A DNA stretch of 36,552 nucleotides from positions 1 to 36,552 of the forward strand of contig NZ_FOIF01000016.1 in NCBI RefSeq assembly GCF_900111575.1, read 5' to 3'. The stretch comes from Anaerobranca gottschalkii DSM 13577. Lineage in GTDB: Bacteria; Bacillota; Proteinivoracia; Proteinivoracales; Proteinivoracaceae. Below are positions 23,268 to 32,271 of this stretch, piece after piece; the first letter of the stretch is position 1; each line of letters begins with the position of its first letter. Below the pieces are notes generated by a model that worked only from the letters and a program-made list of their open reading frames with translations, was not told where the DNA came from and made no database searches. A program made the position numbers and the translations under genes.

Positions 23268-23396
23268 ATGTATAGCGGTATTGACCTTGTGGAAGTAGAT
23301 AAATATATGGTAGGTGTAAGAGAAGCTATTAGGTATGTGAAAAAAGTATATCAAAGGCAGTTATTCAAAGTTTATTATGAAATATCTTTAAAATAA
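23268..23396 (+). CDS. Doubtful 42-residue ORF, possibly a gene with a lost start codon
   Basis: A short frame, MYSGIDLVEVDKYM and on to a TAA at 23394-23396, with no recognised motif. A strong AAGGGGGAA (23246-23254) lies 14 bases upstream of the ATG, too far for good initiation, but an in-frame ATA at 23262 sits at ideal distance. The 26 bases around it match the leader of the zinc-ribbon gene (18358-18383) at about 22 positions, with ATA where that gene has ATG. It may be a dead gene or a chance frame. Confidence 0.25.
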   Translation: MYSGIDLVEVDKYMVGVREAIRYVKKVYQRQLFKVYYEISLK

Positions 23397-23484
23397 TAAA
23401 ATATTGTAAAAAGATTTTATAATACAGATAAATTTAGATTAAATTATAGAGATAAACGGGCTTGGAAAATTTGGAGGAAAAAGG

Positions 23485-24861
23485 ATGAAAAGGTATTTTT
23501 CTCATATCATTTTAGGTTTTATATTATTTTCTATTTTTTCTGCAGTTCTATTAAAGATTTCTTTGTTATATCCCTTTTTAGTATCAATTCTATTTAGTTT
23601 TTTAATCCTATGGAAGGCTGGTTTTAAAATAGGTGATTTATTTAAAAGTTCCCTTTCTGGACTGATAGAATGTAAAGGGTTATTTTTATTGATTATCTTA
23701 ATTGGGGCTAATATTTCTCTGTGGATGGCATCGGGGATTGTGCCAGGCATAATGTACTTTGGATTTAATTATCTAAATGGATTAAACTTTATCCTTACCG
23801 CTTTTTTATTTACTTCATTAATGGCTGTTTTTACTGGAACTGCTGTAGGAACAATTAGTACTTTAGGGATTGCCCTTTTAGGAATAGGTAGGGGGTATGG
23901 TATAGATGATGGTATATTACTGGGGGTACTAGTTTCAGGGGCATTTATAGGGGATAAAATTTCCCCTTTATCTGGATTATTAAATTTAACATTAAAGACA
24001 ACGGAAACTAATTATAGGAAAGTAATAAAATCTATGATGCAAACATTTATTCCGGTCTTTATTACTACGTCTTTGATATATTTAATAATTGGTATAACTA
24101 ACAGTCAAGGGGTTGATAGTAAATTAATTGAAGAATTTCAATATGCCATTAACTATTCCTTTTCGGTATCCCCTTTTATTCTTTTATTTCCTGTTTTTAT
24201 AATCTTCCTTCCGCTATTAGGTCTAAAAATAATTCCCACTATTGGCATTGGGTTATTAGGGGGCATTTTTTTAAGTATTTTTCTACAAGGATATTCTCTG
24301 ACTTCTGTTTTAGAGTATATCTTATTTGGCTTTAGAGGGGAAACTCCATCTGCAATGTTAAATAGTATATTAATAAGTAGTGGAGTTAAAGGAATGGTAG
24401 AAGTAGTTTTCATTGTTGCTGCTATTATTGCTCTAAGTAGTCTATTAGAAGGGGCTGGAATTTTAAAAAATTTAATAGATATTTTATTAATTAATGTAAA
24501 AGGGACAGGAGAATTGATTTTTCGAACGGGAATTTTAGCAAGTCTGTTAACAGTAGTTACTTGTGATCAAACTGCGGGGATCGTTCTTCCAGGGCGATTG
24601 TTTAAAGAAAAGTATGACAAATTAGGAGTAAAAAGGGAAAATTTGGCTAGAACTATTTCTGATACCGGTACTGTAATAGCTCCAATTATACCTTGGAACA
24701 TAAATGCAATTATTATTTCCCTTATCACTGGTATTTCCCCTTTAAGATATTGGCCTTATGCTGTTCTTTGTTACCTTTTCCCATTAACGGTAATTGCTAT
24801 TTATTTACTAGAAAGGCTAAATAATAGGGGACACTCTTTAAAAAATAGAGTTAGCAATTAA
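23485..24861 (+). CDS. nhaC: Na+/H+ antiporter, NhaC family
   Basis: A 458-residue membrane protein with about eleven or twelve hydrophobic spans. It has the NhaC markers SGAFIGDKISPLSG, then MMQTFIPVFITTS, and TCDQTAGIVLPGRLFKEKY followed by ARTISDTGTVIAPIIPWN. The family exchanges Na+ for H+ (some members couple malate/lactate or amino acids) and helps in alkaline or saline surroundings. GGAGG (23472-23476) precedes ATG 23485. It ends 15 bases before the first MutS-like gene, so they may share a transcript. Substrate within the family is not decidable here. Confidence 0.86.
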   Translation: MKRYFSHIILGFILFSIFSAVLLKISLLYPFLVSILFSFLILWKAGFKIGDLFKSSLSGLIECKGLFLLIILIGANISLWMASGIVPGIMYFGFNYLNGLNFILTAFLFTSLMAVFTGTAVGTISTLGIALLGIGRGYGIDDGILLGVLVSGAFIGDKISPLSGLLNLTLKTTETNYRKVIKSMMQTFIPVFITTSLIYLIIGITNSQGVDSKLIEEFQYAINYSFSVSPFILLFPVFIIFLPLLGLKIIPTIGIGLLGGIFLSIFLQGYSLTSVLEYILFGFRGETPSAMLNSILISSGVKGMVEVVFIVAAIIALSSLLEGAGILKNLIDILLINVKGTGELIFRTGILASLLTVVTCDQTAGIVLPGRLFKEKYDKLGVKRENLARTISDTGTVIAPIIPWNINAIIISLITGISPLRYWPYAVLCYLFPLTVIAIYLLERLNNRGHSLKNRVSN

Positions 24862-24876
24862 AGTGGGGTGTTTTCT

Positions 24877-26427
24877 TTGTTTTACAGTATTTTGTTTAAG
24901 ACAAAAAATGAGTATGAAAGGGAAAGATTTAGAAATGTACCGGAATGTTTCAAGGATTTAAATCTCCACAAGATTTTTGAGGTTATTTTAAAAGACAAAG
25001 AAGAGTTTGAACTAGAGGGGTTATTTTATACACCATTACAAGATGAGGAAACTATAATTTATCGTCAGGAAATAATGGCTGATTTAGAAGATGATGATTT
25101 TAGAAAGGTAATAACTAGTTTTTCTAAAACAATTTACAAGTTAAATAAAATTATGGAGAAAATAGATAGGCAACTTATATCAATAAAGAGTTATGAAAAT
25201 AATTATTTAACCTGTGGCCGAATGTTAGATTGTGCCGATGTATATTGTAGAGAGATTTATAATTTATTAGAGATATTAAAGGGAAAAAAATTCTATTCCC
25301 AGGGATTAAATGCTTTTAAAGAATATATAGGGGAATATATTAAGTCAGATAAATTTCAGGAACTTAAAAATCACGTTCTCCAGCTAAGAAAAGATCTTTC
25401 TTCTGTGGAGTATTGTATGTTCATTAAAGGTGGAACAATTCGTATCCGTAAATATCAGGGGGAGATCGATTATTCAAAAAAGATATTGGACTGTTTTGAA
25501 AAATTTAGGCAAGGGAAAGTTAAAGATTATCGTAAAAAATTAGATGAAGAACCTGTTGCAGCCCATGTTGAAAATGGGGTATTAAACATACTTGCCGATT
25601 TATATAAGGATATTTTTGCTGATTTAAGGTCTTTTTGTGAAAAACACAGAAAATTTTTAGACCATACTATTATAAGATTTGCAGTGGATATACAGTTTTA
25701 TTTATCTTGGTTAGAATATGTTCAACGGTTAAAAAAAGTAGGGCTTCCTTTCCATTATCCCAAGTTTAGTAAAGGTAATGATGCTATTTTTGTTCGAGAT
25801 ACTTTTGATCTAGCCCTTGCTTATTTAATAGGTGAAAAAACAATTACCAATGATTTTATATTAAATCCACAGGAACGGGTTATTGTCGTTACTGGTCCTA
25901 ATCAAGGGGGAAAAACTACATTTGCTCGGGCTATTGGTCAAATCCACTATCTAGCTTCCCTTGGACTTTCGGTACCAGGAAGGGAAGGGAGACTTCCCAT
26001 TTCTGACCAAATATTAACCCATTTTAATAGGGAGGAAGACCTATCAACTTTACAGGGGAAGTTACAAGATGATCTAGTTAGGCTAAAAGACATCCTTAAA
26101 AAAGCTACTGAAAGAAGTATTATAATAATCAATGAAATATTTGCTTCAACAACTTTATCCGATGCCATCATATTAGGTCGGAATATGCTTAAGGATATTT
26201 CAGTTTTAGGATCCTTTGCTGTAATTGTAACCTTTATTGAAGAATTAGCTACAAATAATTATGAGATAGTTAGTATGGTAGGTGTTGTCGATAAAAATGA
26301 CCCTACCCAAAGGACATATAAATTTGTTAGAAAGCCACCAGATGGCCTTGCCTATGCCCTTCATATTGCTAAAAAATATAACCTCACTTATGAAGATATT
26401 TGCAGGAGGTTAAAAAATGAAAGTTAA
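24877..26427 (+). CDS. MutS-like ATPase, first of a tandem pair
   Basis: A 516-residue protein with a MutS-type core but no mismatch-recognition domain I. The N-terminal 300 residues are helical, as in the MutS lever/clamp region. The ATPase domain has Walker A GPNQGGKT (residues 340-347), followed by IHYLASLGLSVPG, then THFNREEDLS with TLQGKLQDDL, and the Walker-B-like IIIINEIFASTT. Proteins of this layout are annotated as MutS-related ATPases, and their function is unknown. TTG 24877 is preferred, spaced 6-7 bases from GTGGGGTG; GTG 24868 is possible. It overlaps the second MutS-like gene by 11 bases. Confidence 0.84.
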   Translation: MFYSILFKTKNEYERERFRNVPECFKDLNLHKIFEVILKDKEEFELEGLFYTPLQDEETIIYRQEIMADLEDDDFRKVITSFSKTIYKLNKIMEKIDRQLISIKSYENNYLTCGRMLDCADVYCREIYNLLEILKGKKFYSQGLNAFKEYIGEYIKSDKFQELKNHVLQLRKDLSSVEYCMFIKGGTIRIRKYQGEIDYSKKILDCFEKFRQGKVKDYRKKLDEEPVAAHVENGVLNILADLYKDIFADLRSFCEKHRKFLDHTIIRFAVDIQFYLSWLEYVQRLKKVGLPFHYPKFSKGNDAIFVRDTFDLALAYLIGEKTITNDFILNPQERVIVVTGPNQGGKTTFARAIGQIHYLASLGLSVPGREGRLPISDQILTHFNREEDLSTLQGKLQDDLVRLKDILKKATERSIIIINEIFASTTLSDAIILGRNMLKDISVLGSFAVIVTFIEELATNNYEIVSMVGVVDKNDPTQRTYKFVRKPPDGLAYALHIAKKYNLTYEDICRRLKNES

Positions 26428-27883
26428 TTTAATGTTTGCCGATAAAGATTTTGTTATAGAATCTGAGTCCTGTTTTCATAGGGAAAACCTACTTAAGGAT
26501 CTTGGACTAAAGTATATTATTTCTGCTATGGCTCAGGGAGATGAAATTATCAGCCAGTCCTGTAGCACTGCTCTCTTAAATCCATTGGTATCAATAGAAA
26601 CTATTCGTTACCGTCAAGAAATTTTAAAGGATACATTAAATAACCGGGAGACAGTTTTGGAGCTATATCAAGTAGCAATTGAAACAGAAAAGAAAGTCAG
26701 GGAATCGTGGTATTGGCTATCAACCGCCTATTTGTCCAGTACTATGGCAAATGCCATTGGTCTTTTGAAAATATATATCGAAATGCTAATGAAACTTAGG
26801 AAAATAGCAGATAATAATTTATCAAAATTCCAATCTTCCGGGTTTAAAAATTTTTTTTCTACCCTTCAAAGGGAATTAGGTGATCATTACTTTAATGAGG
26901 TTAATGAATATTTAAATAACTTGAGTAAAAAAGAAGGTGTATTAGTAAGTGCTAGTTTAGGTAGTTACCTTCAAGGGGTTAGATATGTCTATCGCTATCC
27001 TAAAGCTAAGGGTTTTTGGCGGCGCTGGGCCTTTGCTCCAGCCTATACTTTAGACCCCCGGGATGAATTAGGAGCCATAGATCTTGGGAAACGGCGGGAT
27101 CGGGCGATAAATGAGGTGGTCAATGGATTGGCTCAGGCAGCTGAACATTTGCAAAGTTTTTTTGCTTTATTGCAAAGGGAATTGGCCTTTTATGTAGGGT
27201 GCATTAACTTAGCTAGTATCCTTGAAGGGATTAAAATGCCCATTTGTATCCCTGAGCTTTTGCCAATGGATAGGAATGAACGTAGTTATACTGGACTTTA
27301 TGATGGTGGTCTGGCATTAACCAAAGGAGAAATTGTAGTTGGAAATGATTTAGATTCTATAGATAAGTTATTATTTATTATTACAGGGGCTAATCAAGGG
27401 GGAAAGACAACTTTTCTTCGGAGTATAGGTCAAGGGCAGTTAATGGCCCAGTGTGGAATGTTTGTTTGTGGTGAAAAATTTATAGCACCTATAAGAAGTG
27501 GGGTATTTACCCACTTTAAGAAGGAAGAGGATGGATCATTAGAAAAAGGTAAATTAGATGAAGAACTTTCCCGAATGAATAGGATAATTGAAGAAATACA
27601 TGGGGGAGCATTAATGTTGTTTAATGAATCCTTCGCTTCTACCAATGAGTATGAGGGTTCAGAAATCTCAAAACAAATTACAAAGGGATTAACACATAGT
27701 AATGTTGAGGTGTTTTTTGTAACTCATTTTTACACTTATGCCACAGCCTTTTTAAATGACCCCAAAACTGAATTTCTAAAGGCAGAACGATTAGAAAATG
27801 GCGAAAGAACCTTTAAAATCATTCCCGGGAAACCTGAAAGGATTGCATTCAGTGAAGATATATATCGAAAGATATTTTTTTGA
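26417..27883 (+). CDS. MutS-like ATPase, second of a tandem pair
   Basis: A 488-residue paralogue-like partner of the previous protein. It has a helical N-terminal region and an ATPase domain with Walker A GANQGGKTT (residues 324-332), then GQLMAQCGMFVCGEKF, then THFKKEEDGSLEKGKLDEEL, and FNESFASTNEYEGSE as Walker B/D-loop. VFFVTHF is the switch histidine. Like its neighbour it lacks MutS domain I, so it is not a classic repair MutS. AGGAGGT (26404-26410) precedes ATG 26417, within the end of the first gene. The pair is distinct enough in sequence to suggest a heterodimer. Function is unknown. Confidence 0.84.
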   Translation: MKVNLMFADKDFVIESESCFHRENLLKDLGLKYIISAMAQGDEIISQSCSTALLNPLVSIETIRYRQEILKDTLNNRETVLELYQVAIETEKKVRESWYWLSTAYLSSTMANAIGLLKIYIEMLMKLRKIADNNLSKFQSSGFKNFFSTLQRELGDHYFNEVNEYLNNLSKKEGVLVSASLGSYLQGVRYVYRYPKAKGFWRRWAFAPAYTLDPRDELGAIDLGKRRDRAINEVVNGLAQAAEHLQSFFALLQRELAFYVGCINLASILEGIKMPICIPELLPMDRNERSYTGLYDGGLALTKGEIVVGNDLDSIDKLLFIITGANQGGKTTFLRSIGQGQLMAQCGMFVCGEKFIAPIRSGVFTHFKKEEDGSLEKGKLDEELSRMNRIIEEIHGGALMLFNESFASTNEYEGSEISKQITKGLTHSNVEVFFVTHFYTYATAFLNDPKTEFLKAERLENGERTFKIIPGKPERIAFSEDIYRKIFF

Positions 27884-27978
27884 TTTTAAATTAGTTGTAA
27901 CTTTTTTCTTTTTTTTTCGTCTAATAATATAAAGATTAAGTGTTAAAGAAAAAAGCTAAAATTTAAGGGGGAGTATTT

Positions 27979-28917
27979 GTGGATTTTACTAAAGTTAGGG
28001 AAATGAGAGAAAATTTAAGTAAAGTATTGTTAGATAAAGGGGAAACGGTAGACGATATCTTAGTAGCCCTTTTAGCAAAAGGCCATGTTTTATTAGAAGA
28101 CGTTCCTGGAGTAGGTAAAACGGTATTGGTAAAAGGTTTATCTAAATTATTGGGCTGTAAGTTTAAGAGGATTCAGTTCACCCCAGACCTATTACCTTCC
28201 GATATTACTGGAATTTCTATTTATAACCAAAAGACAGGGGAATTTGAATATAAGAAAGGCCCTATTATGGCAAACATTATCTTAGCAGATGAAATCAATC
28301 GGACCTCTCCTAAAACCCAATCTAGTTTACTAGAGGGAATGGAGGAAGGACAAGTTACTATTGATGGAGAAACTTATCCTTTACCGGAACCTTTTTTAGT
28401 TTTTGCAACCCAAAATCCTATAGAATATGAAGGGACTTATTCTTTACCGGAAGCCCAATTAGACAGGTTTCTGATGAAATGCCATATCGGTTATCCAAGC
28501 TTTTTAGGGGAGAGGGAAATCCTCCTTTCTCAGATGGATGGTACCCATCCCTTAGATAAATTAGAGCAGATTTTAGATATTGAAGGATTGAAAGAGTTGC
28601 AGCAAAAGGTAACAGAAGTTAAAGTAAGTGAACCTATTTTAAACTATATTTTAGAAATAGTCCGCTCTACCAGGACTTACCCTTCTGTCTATTTAGGGAG
28701 CAGCCCTAGAGGGGCATTAGCCTTAACTAAAGGAGCGAAAGCTAAGGCCTTTATCAATGAAAGGGATTATGTCATCCCCGATGATGTTAAAGAAATAGCT
28801 GTTAAAGTATTAGCCCATCGGATTATCATAAAACCAGAGGAAGTTATGCAAGGGGTAACGGGGGAAAAGGTAATTGAAGATATCTTAAAGGGTGTAGAAG
28901 TACCTATAGGGAGATAG
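27979..28917 (+). CDS. MoxR-family AAA+ ATPase
   Basis: A 312-residue AAA_3 ATPase with Walker A VPGVGKT (about residues 41-47), FTPDLLPSDITG, Walker B IILADEINRTSP, then ATQNPIEYEGTYSLPEAQLDRF (sensor and arginine-finger region) typical of MoxR. C-terminal SSPRGALAL matches the lid. MoxR proteins act as chaperone-like remodellers together with DUF58/VWA proteins. GTG 27979 follows AAGGGGGAG (27965-27973). It is the first gene of a three-gene operon with DUF58 and transglutaminase genes. No convincing promoter is seen in the 95 bases upstream. Confidence 0.92.
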   Translation: MDFTKVREMRENLSKVLLDKGETVDDILVALLAKGHVLLEDVPGVGKTVLVKGLSKLLGCKFKRIQFTPDLLPSDITGISIYNQKTGEFEYKKGPIMANIILADEINRTSPKTQSSLLEGMEEGQVTIDGETYPLPEPFLVFATQNPIEYEGTYSLPEAQLDRFLMKCHIGYPSFLGEREILLSQMDGTHPLDKLEQILDIEGLKELQQKVTEVKVSEPILNYILEIVRSTRTYPSVYLGSSPRGALALTKGAKAKAFINERDYVIPDDVKEIAVKVLAHRIIIKPEEVMQGVTGEKVIEDILKGVEVPIGR

Positions 28918-28927
28918 GGGATAGGTT

Positions 28928-30088
28928 ATGGAGATAAAATTTAAAAGGGAAATTTATCTATTAATTTTAGCTGTAATTTTATTGTTTTTTTGGGCAGGGA
29001 TAATGGAAGATCCTAGAGTTGCCAACCTTTTTTGGTTAGGATTATTAATGACCTTAACTCCTTTTTTAACTATAATGAGAGGTTGGCGGGGCATAAAGGT
29101 AGAGAGGATATTGCCGGAAGGTAGGGTTTTCAGTGGTGATAGATTGAGGATTAAGTTAAATATTAAGAATAATAGCTTAATCCCTATTTTGTGGCTTAAA
29201 GTGTTAGAAAAATACCCTTTAAAATATTCCATTAAACATCACCTTTTTTCTGAAATAACTATTCCAATCCATTTTTTGACCAAAAAGGGTACAAAACATG
29301 AGTATCTATTACAAGACGTACCCCGGGGAAAATTGAAATGGGATAAAGTAGAACTTTATAGGACAGACCTTTTAGGTTTTGTAGAAACTAAAAAAGAATT
29401 GCCTTTATCCGACGAAATTACAGTTTATCCTCGATTTGTCTATATACCTATAGATAATCTCTATAACAGGGATGATGAAAAACAAGGGGTAACTAAATTG
29501 ATAAAAGGTAATGACTACTCCCAAATCAGTGGTGTCAGGGAATATCAGAGGGGAGATAAATTAAGTTTAATTCACTGGAAAGTAAGTGCTAAGAAAAATA
29601 CTTTGATGAGTAAGGAATTTTATCCTTTATTAAATCAAGAAAACCACATCATTTTAGATTGTTATAGCAAAAATTATCAAGAAAATTACGACCCCCAATT
29701 TGAATTGGCGGTATCAGTTGCTGCCAGCTTAATTAATAGTCTAGGAAGGTTTGATAAAAACTTAACCTTAAAGTTCAATAATAAATCAGGAGATGTGGTG
29801 ACATATAAAAATAAAACTTATTTTATTAAAGAGGCAATGGAAAAACTGGCTTTAGTGGAACATAATGGTTATCAAACTTTAGAAAAAATGTTAAATGAAC
29901 AATACAGTTATTGGCATAGAGGGGTAACGTTATTTATTATCACCAATAGATTAGATGAAAAACTGATAGGTAAATTCTATCAAGGTAATGGAAAGGGTCG
30001 GATCAAAGTCTTTTTAGTTGGTGGAGAAAAAATTGGTGATTATGATTTCATTAAAGGGGTTAAATCCCTTAAAGATTTATCAGGCTAA
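28928..30088 (+). CDS. DUF58 domain-containing membrane protein
   Basis: A 386-residue protein with two N-terminal membrane helices (about residues 8-45) and a cytoplasmic DUF58 region. The hallmark REYQRGDKLSLIHWKVSAKK is followed by a basic stretch and an incomplete VWA-like fold (NHIILDCYSKN). The family regularly sits between moxR and a transglutaminase gene, as here, and is thought to be remodelled by MoxR; its molecular role is not established. The ATG follows a GGGGATAGG sequence overlapping the moxR stop. Confidence 0.88.
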   Translation: MEIKFKREIYLLILAVILLFFWAGIMEDPRVANLFWLGLLMTLTPFLTIMRGWRGIKVERILPEGRVFSGDRLRIKLNIKNNSLIPILWLKVLEKYPLKYSIKHHLFSEITIPIHFLTKKGTKHEYLLQDVPRGKLKWDKVELYRTDLLGFVETKKELPLSDEITVYPRFVYIPIDNLYNRDDEKQGVTKLIKGNDYSQISGVREYQRGDKLSLIHWKVSAKKNTLMSKEFYPLLNQENHIILDCYSKNYQENYDPQFELAVSVAASLINSLGRFDKNLTLKFNNKSGDVVTYKNKTYFIKEAMEKLALVEHNGYQTLEKMLNEQYSYWHRGVTLFIITNRLDEKLIGKFYQGNGKGRIKVFLVGGEKIGDYDFIKGVKSLKDLSG

Positions 30089-30109
30089 GGTGTATTGGAG
30101 GAATTTTTT

Positions 30110-32227
30110 ATGATAAAAAAATGGGTAGTTAAACTTTGGTATTTAACTTTTATAATAGGTTTAATATGTTATGGGATGGAACAGCCTACAAAGGGACTTT
30201 TCCTTTTAGGCTTATTATGGATTTCTTTTTTAGGGATAGATTATTTTTTCGAAGACTCCCCGTTAAATTTAATTACCAAAAGTATTTTAACCTTAGCTAT
30301 AATTTACAGGTCGGGGCAATACAGCAGTTTAATTAACCCTAGATGGCTCCAGGAAGTATTTTTACAATTACAAGGAGATATCACCCACTTTTATTATGGA
30401 CGGCTCCAAAGGATGGTGGCACTACCTATTGTTACTATAGCTCTCCTTAACTATGCCTTCCAGCAAATTAAATTTTTTCAAAGGGTAGGAAAAACCTTTA
30501 TAGTTTTATTATTATTTGGAGGGAGTAGTGCCTTACTAGGACTTCATCTATATACCGGTTATAGTACCCTTAATCCTTTACTCCTTTTTATTTTTTTAGG
30601 AATGACCCTTCTTTTTATTGAGAATATGGAAAGCTCCGCCCTTTATAAAAATAACTTTAAATTACCAATAGCTGTAATGATAGTTTTCTTGATAGTATTA
30701 AATACTATTTGGAGTTTTGAAAGGACTATAGAAGTTGCTCAAGGCCTTGAAGAAATTAAAACTTTCTTTACCGGTGGATATTCTCCAGTAGGTGAAAATG
30801 GTGAAGAAGGGGATAATGTGGAAAGGGCAAGGGTTAAGAGGACGGGCTATAGTTCCAATGACAAGATATTGGGAGGGCCTATTGTTCCTAGCTATCAGCC
30901 AGCCTTGAGGGTTAAAACGGAAAAGCCGGTATACCTTAGAGGAGAAAGTAGTTCATTCTACACCGGTAGAGGTTGGCATAGGGACATTTTAAGTTATAGT
31001 AGTTACCATCTATCTACTATTCCTGTCAAGAAATATCCAGGGGTAGATTATCAAGAGGTAACCATAGAGGTAGAGGTTCTAAATAACTCATATAACGTAA
31101 TTTTTGCTGGCTTAAATACTAAAGAAGTGATTTTGCCGGGGAAAAACTCTGTTATGTTAATTAACGACAGTGATATCCTTATCAATGGTTCTATAGGAAG
31201 GGGAGATACCTATCAGGTAGTAATGGATTACCCCACTTTTTCTCCAGACCTTCTCCGTCAAGGAGGGGATTACAGTGATGATTTTCCTTTGGAAAAGTAT
31301 ACAAATTTACCCTTTTATTTTCCTTCAAAGATAGTTAATTTAGCCCAAGAACTGACAAAGGAATACGATAACAACTACGATAAAGTAATAGCCCTTAAAA
31401 ATTATCTGCTAAGGGGTGGATTTAAATATAACTTAAATGTTCCTTATCCTCCAGGGGATATGGATTTTGTAGAACATTTTTTAGAAATTAAAGAAGGATA
31501 TTGTGTTCACTTTTCTACAGCCTTTGTAATGATGGCCAGAAGTTTAGGGATACCAGCCCGGTGGGTAAAAGGGTTTGCTCCGGGAACACCTCAAGGGGGT
31601 GGGTATTATTTGGTTACAGATGAAAATGCCCATGCTTGGGCAGAAGTATATTTTCCCAATGCCGGATGGGTACCCTTTGAGGTTACTCCAGGGTTTAGCA
31701 GTACCGGAACAGGTAACGGCGAAAGACGGAGTGAAGATGATATTGATGCTGGGGAGAGGGATGAAACCCCAATAGAAAATCAACCTGATCTAGATAAAGG
31801 TGAAAATGGAGTTGGAAAAGAAGAGCCGGATAATAACGAATCAGAAAAAACAAGAAATAATCTGTTTTGGTTCTTTTTAGGAATAGGTACTTTAATATCT
31901 TTTCCTTTAGTGATAAAACATAAAGAAAGTAAATTATCAACAAAGGAAAAAGTTGTTAGGCTTTACAACAAAATTTTAAGTAATTTTAAATTAGTTGGTT
32001 GGGGAAAGGGAAAAGGAGAAACACCAAAGGAATATGTTGAAAAGCTAAAAAGAAAGGGAAAAATATCGACAAAAGTTTTAGATATATTGACAAATGAATT
32101 TCAATCTGTATATTATGGTAATAATAACTTTGAAAACAGGGAATATATAAATTTACAGAAACAGGGAAAAGAATATTCCTTAATAAAACTTCTCTCAGCC
32201 AAATGGAAAAATAGGTCCAATGGGTAA
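30110..32227 (+). CDS. Transglutaminase-like membrane protein (TgpA/DUF3488 type)
   Basis: A 705-residue protein with N-terminal membrane helices (roughly residues 8-215), an extracytoplasmic region holding a transglutaminase core, one helix near residue 590 and a C-terminal DUF4129-like cytoplasmic tail. The core has EGYCVHFSTAFVMMARSLGIPARWV with catalytic C465 and DENAHAWAEVYF with H508. The third position, usually Asp, is E524 in PFEVTPGF. The family may cross-link or cleave cell-surface proteins. ATG 30110 follows GGAGG (30097-30101) at 8 bases. It closes the MoxR-DUF58 operon. Confidence 0.88.
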   Translation: MIKKWVVKLWYLTFIIGLICYGMEQPTKGLFLLGLLWISFLGIDYFFEDSPLNLITKSILTLAIIYRSGQYSSLINPRWLQEVFLQLQGDITHFYYGRLQRMVALPIVTIALLNYAFQQIKFFQRVGKTFIVLLLFGGSSALLGLHLYTGYSTLNPLLLFIFLGMTLLFIENMESSALYKNNFKLPIAVMIVFLIVLNTIWSFERTIEVAQGLEEIKTFFTGGYSPVGENGEEGDNVERARVKRTGYSSNDKILGGPIVPSYQPALRVKTEKPVYLRGESSSFYTGRGWHRDILSYSSYHLSTIPVKKYPGVDYQEVTIEVEVLNNSYNVIFAGLNTKEVILPGKNSVMLINDSDILINGSIGRGDTYQVVMDYPTFSPDLLRQGGDYSDDFPLEKYTNLPFYFPSKIVNLAQELTKEYDNNYDKVIALKNYLLRGGFKYNLNVPYPPGDMDFVEHFLEIKEGYCVHFSTAFVMMARSLGIPARWVKGFAPGTPQGGGYYLVTDENAHAWAEVYFPNAGWVPFEVTPGFSSTGTGNGERRSEDDIDAGERDETPIENQPDLDKGENGVGKEEPDNNESEKTRNNLFWFFLGIGTLISFPLVIKHKESKLSTKEKVVRLYNKILSNFKLVGWGKGKGETPKEYVEKLKRKGKISTKVLDILTNEFQSVYYGNNNFENREYINLQKQGKEYSLIKLLSAKWKNRSNG

Positions 32228-32238
32228 CCTTTGGACCT
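32213..32238 (+). terminator. Hairpin at the end of the MoxR operon
   Basis: AGGTCCAA (32213-32220) pairs with TTGGACCT (32231-32238) across the stop codon of the transglutaminase gene. Only a TAAATAATATT tract follows, so termination may be weak. Confidence 0.5.
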
Positions 32239-32271
32239 TAAATAATATTAAATTATAAAGGAGTTGTTGTA

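Noticed and set aside
27895-27930. Promoter for the moxR operon (TTGTAA with TAATAT)
   Set aside because: The spacing to the AT-rich -10-like sequences is wrong; nothing convincing is present.
32228-32271. Possible purine riboswitch before guaA
   Set aside because: The gap is only 44 bases and lacks the conserved purine aptamer core.
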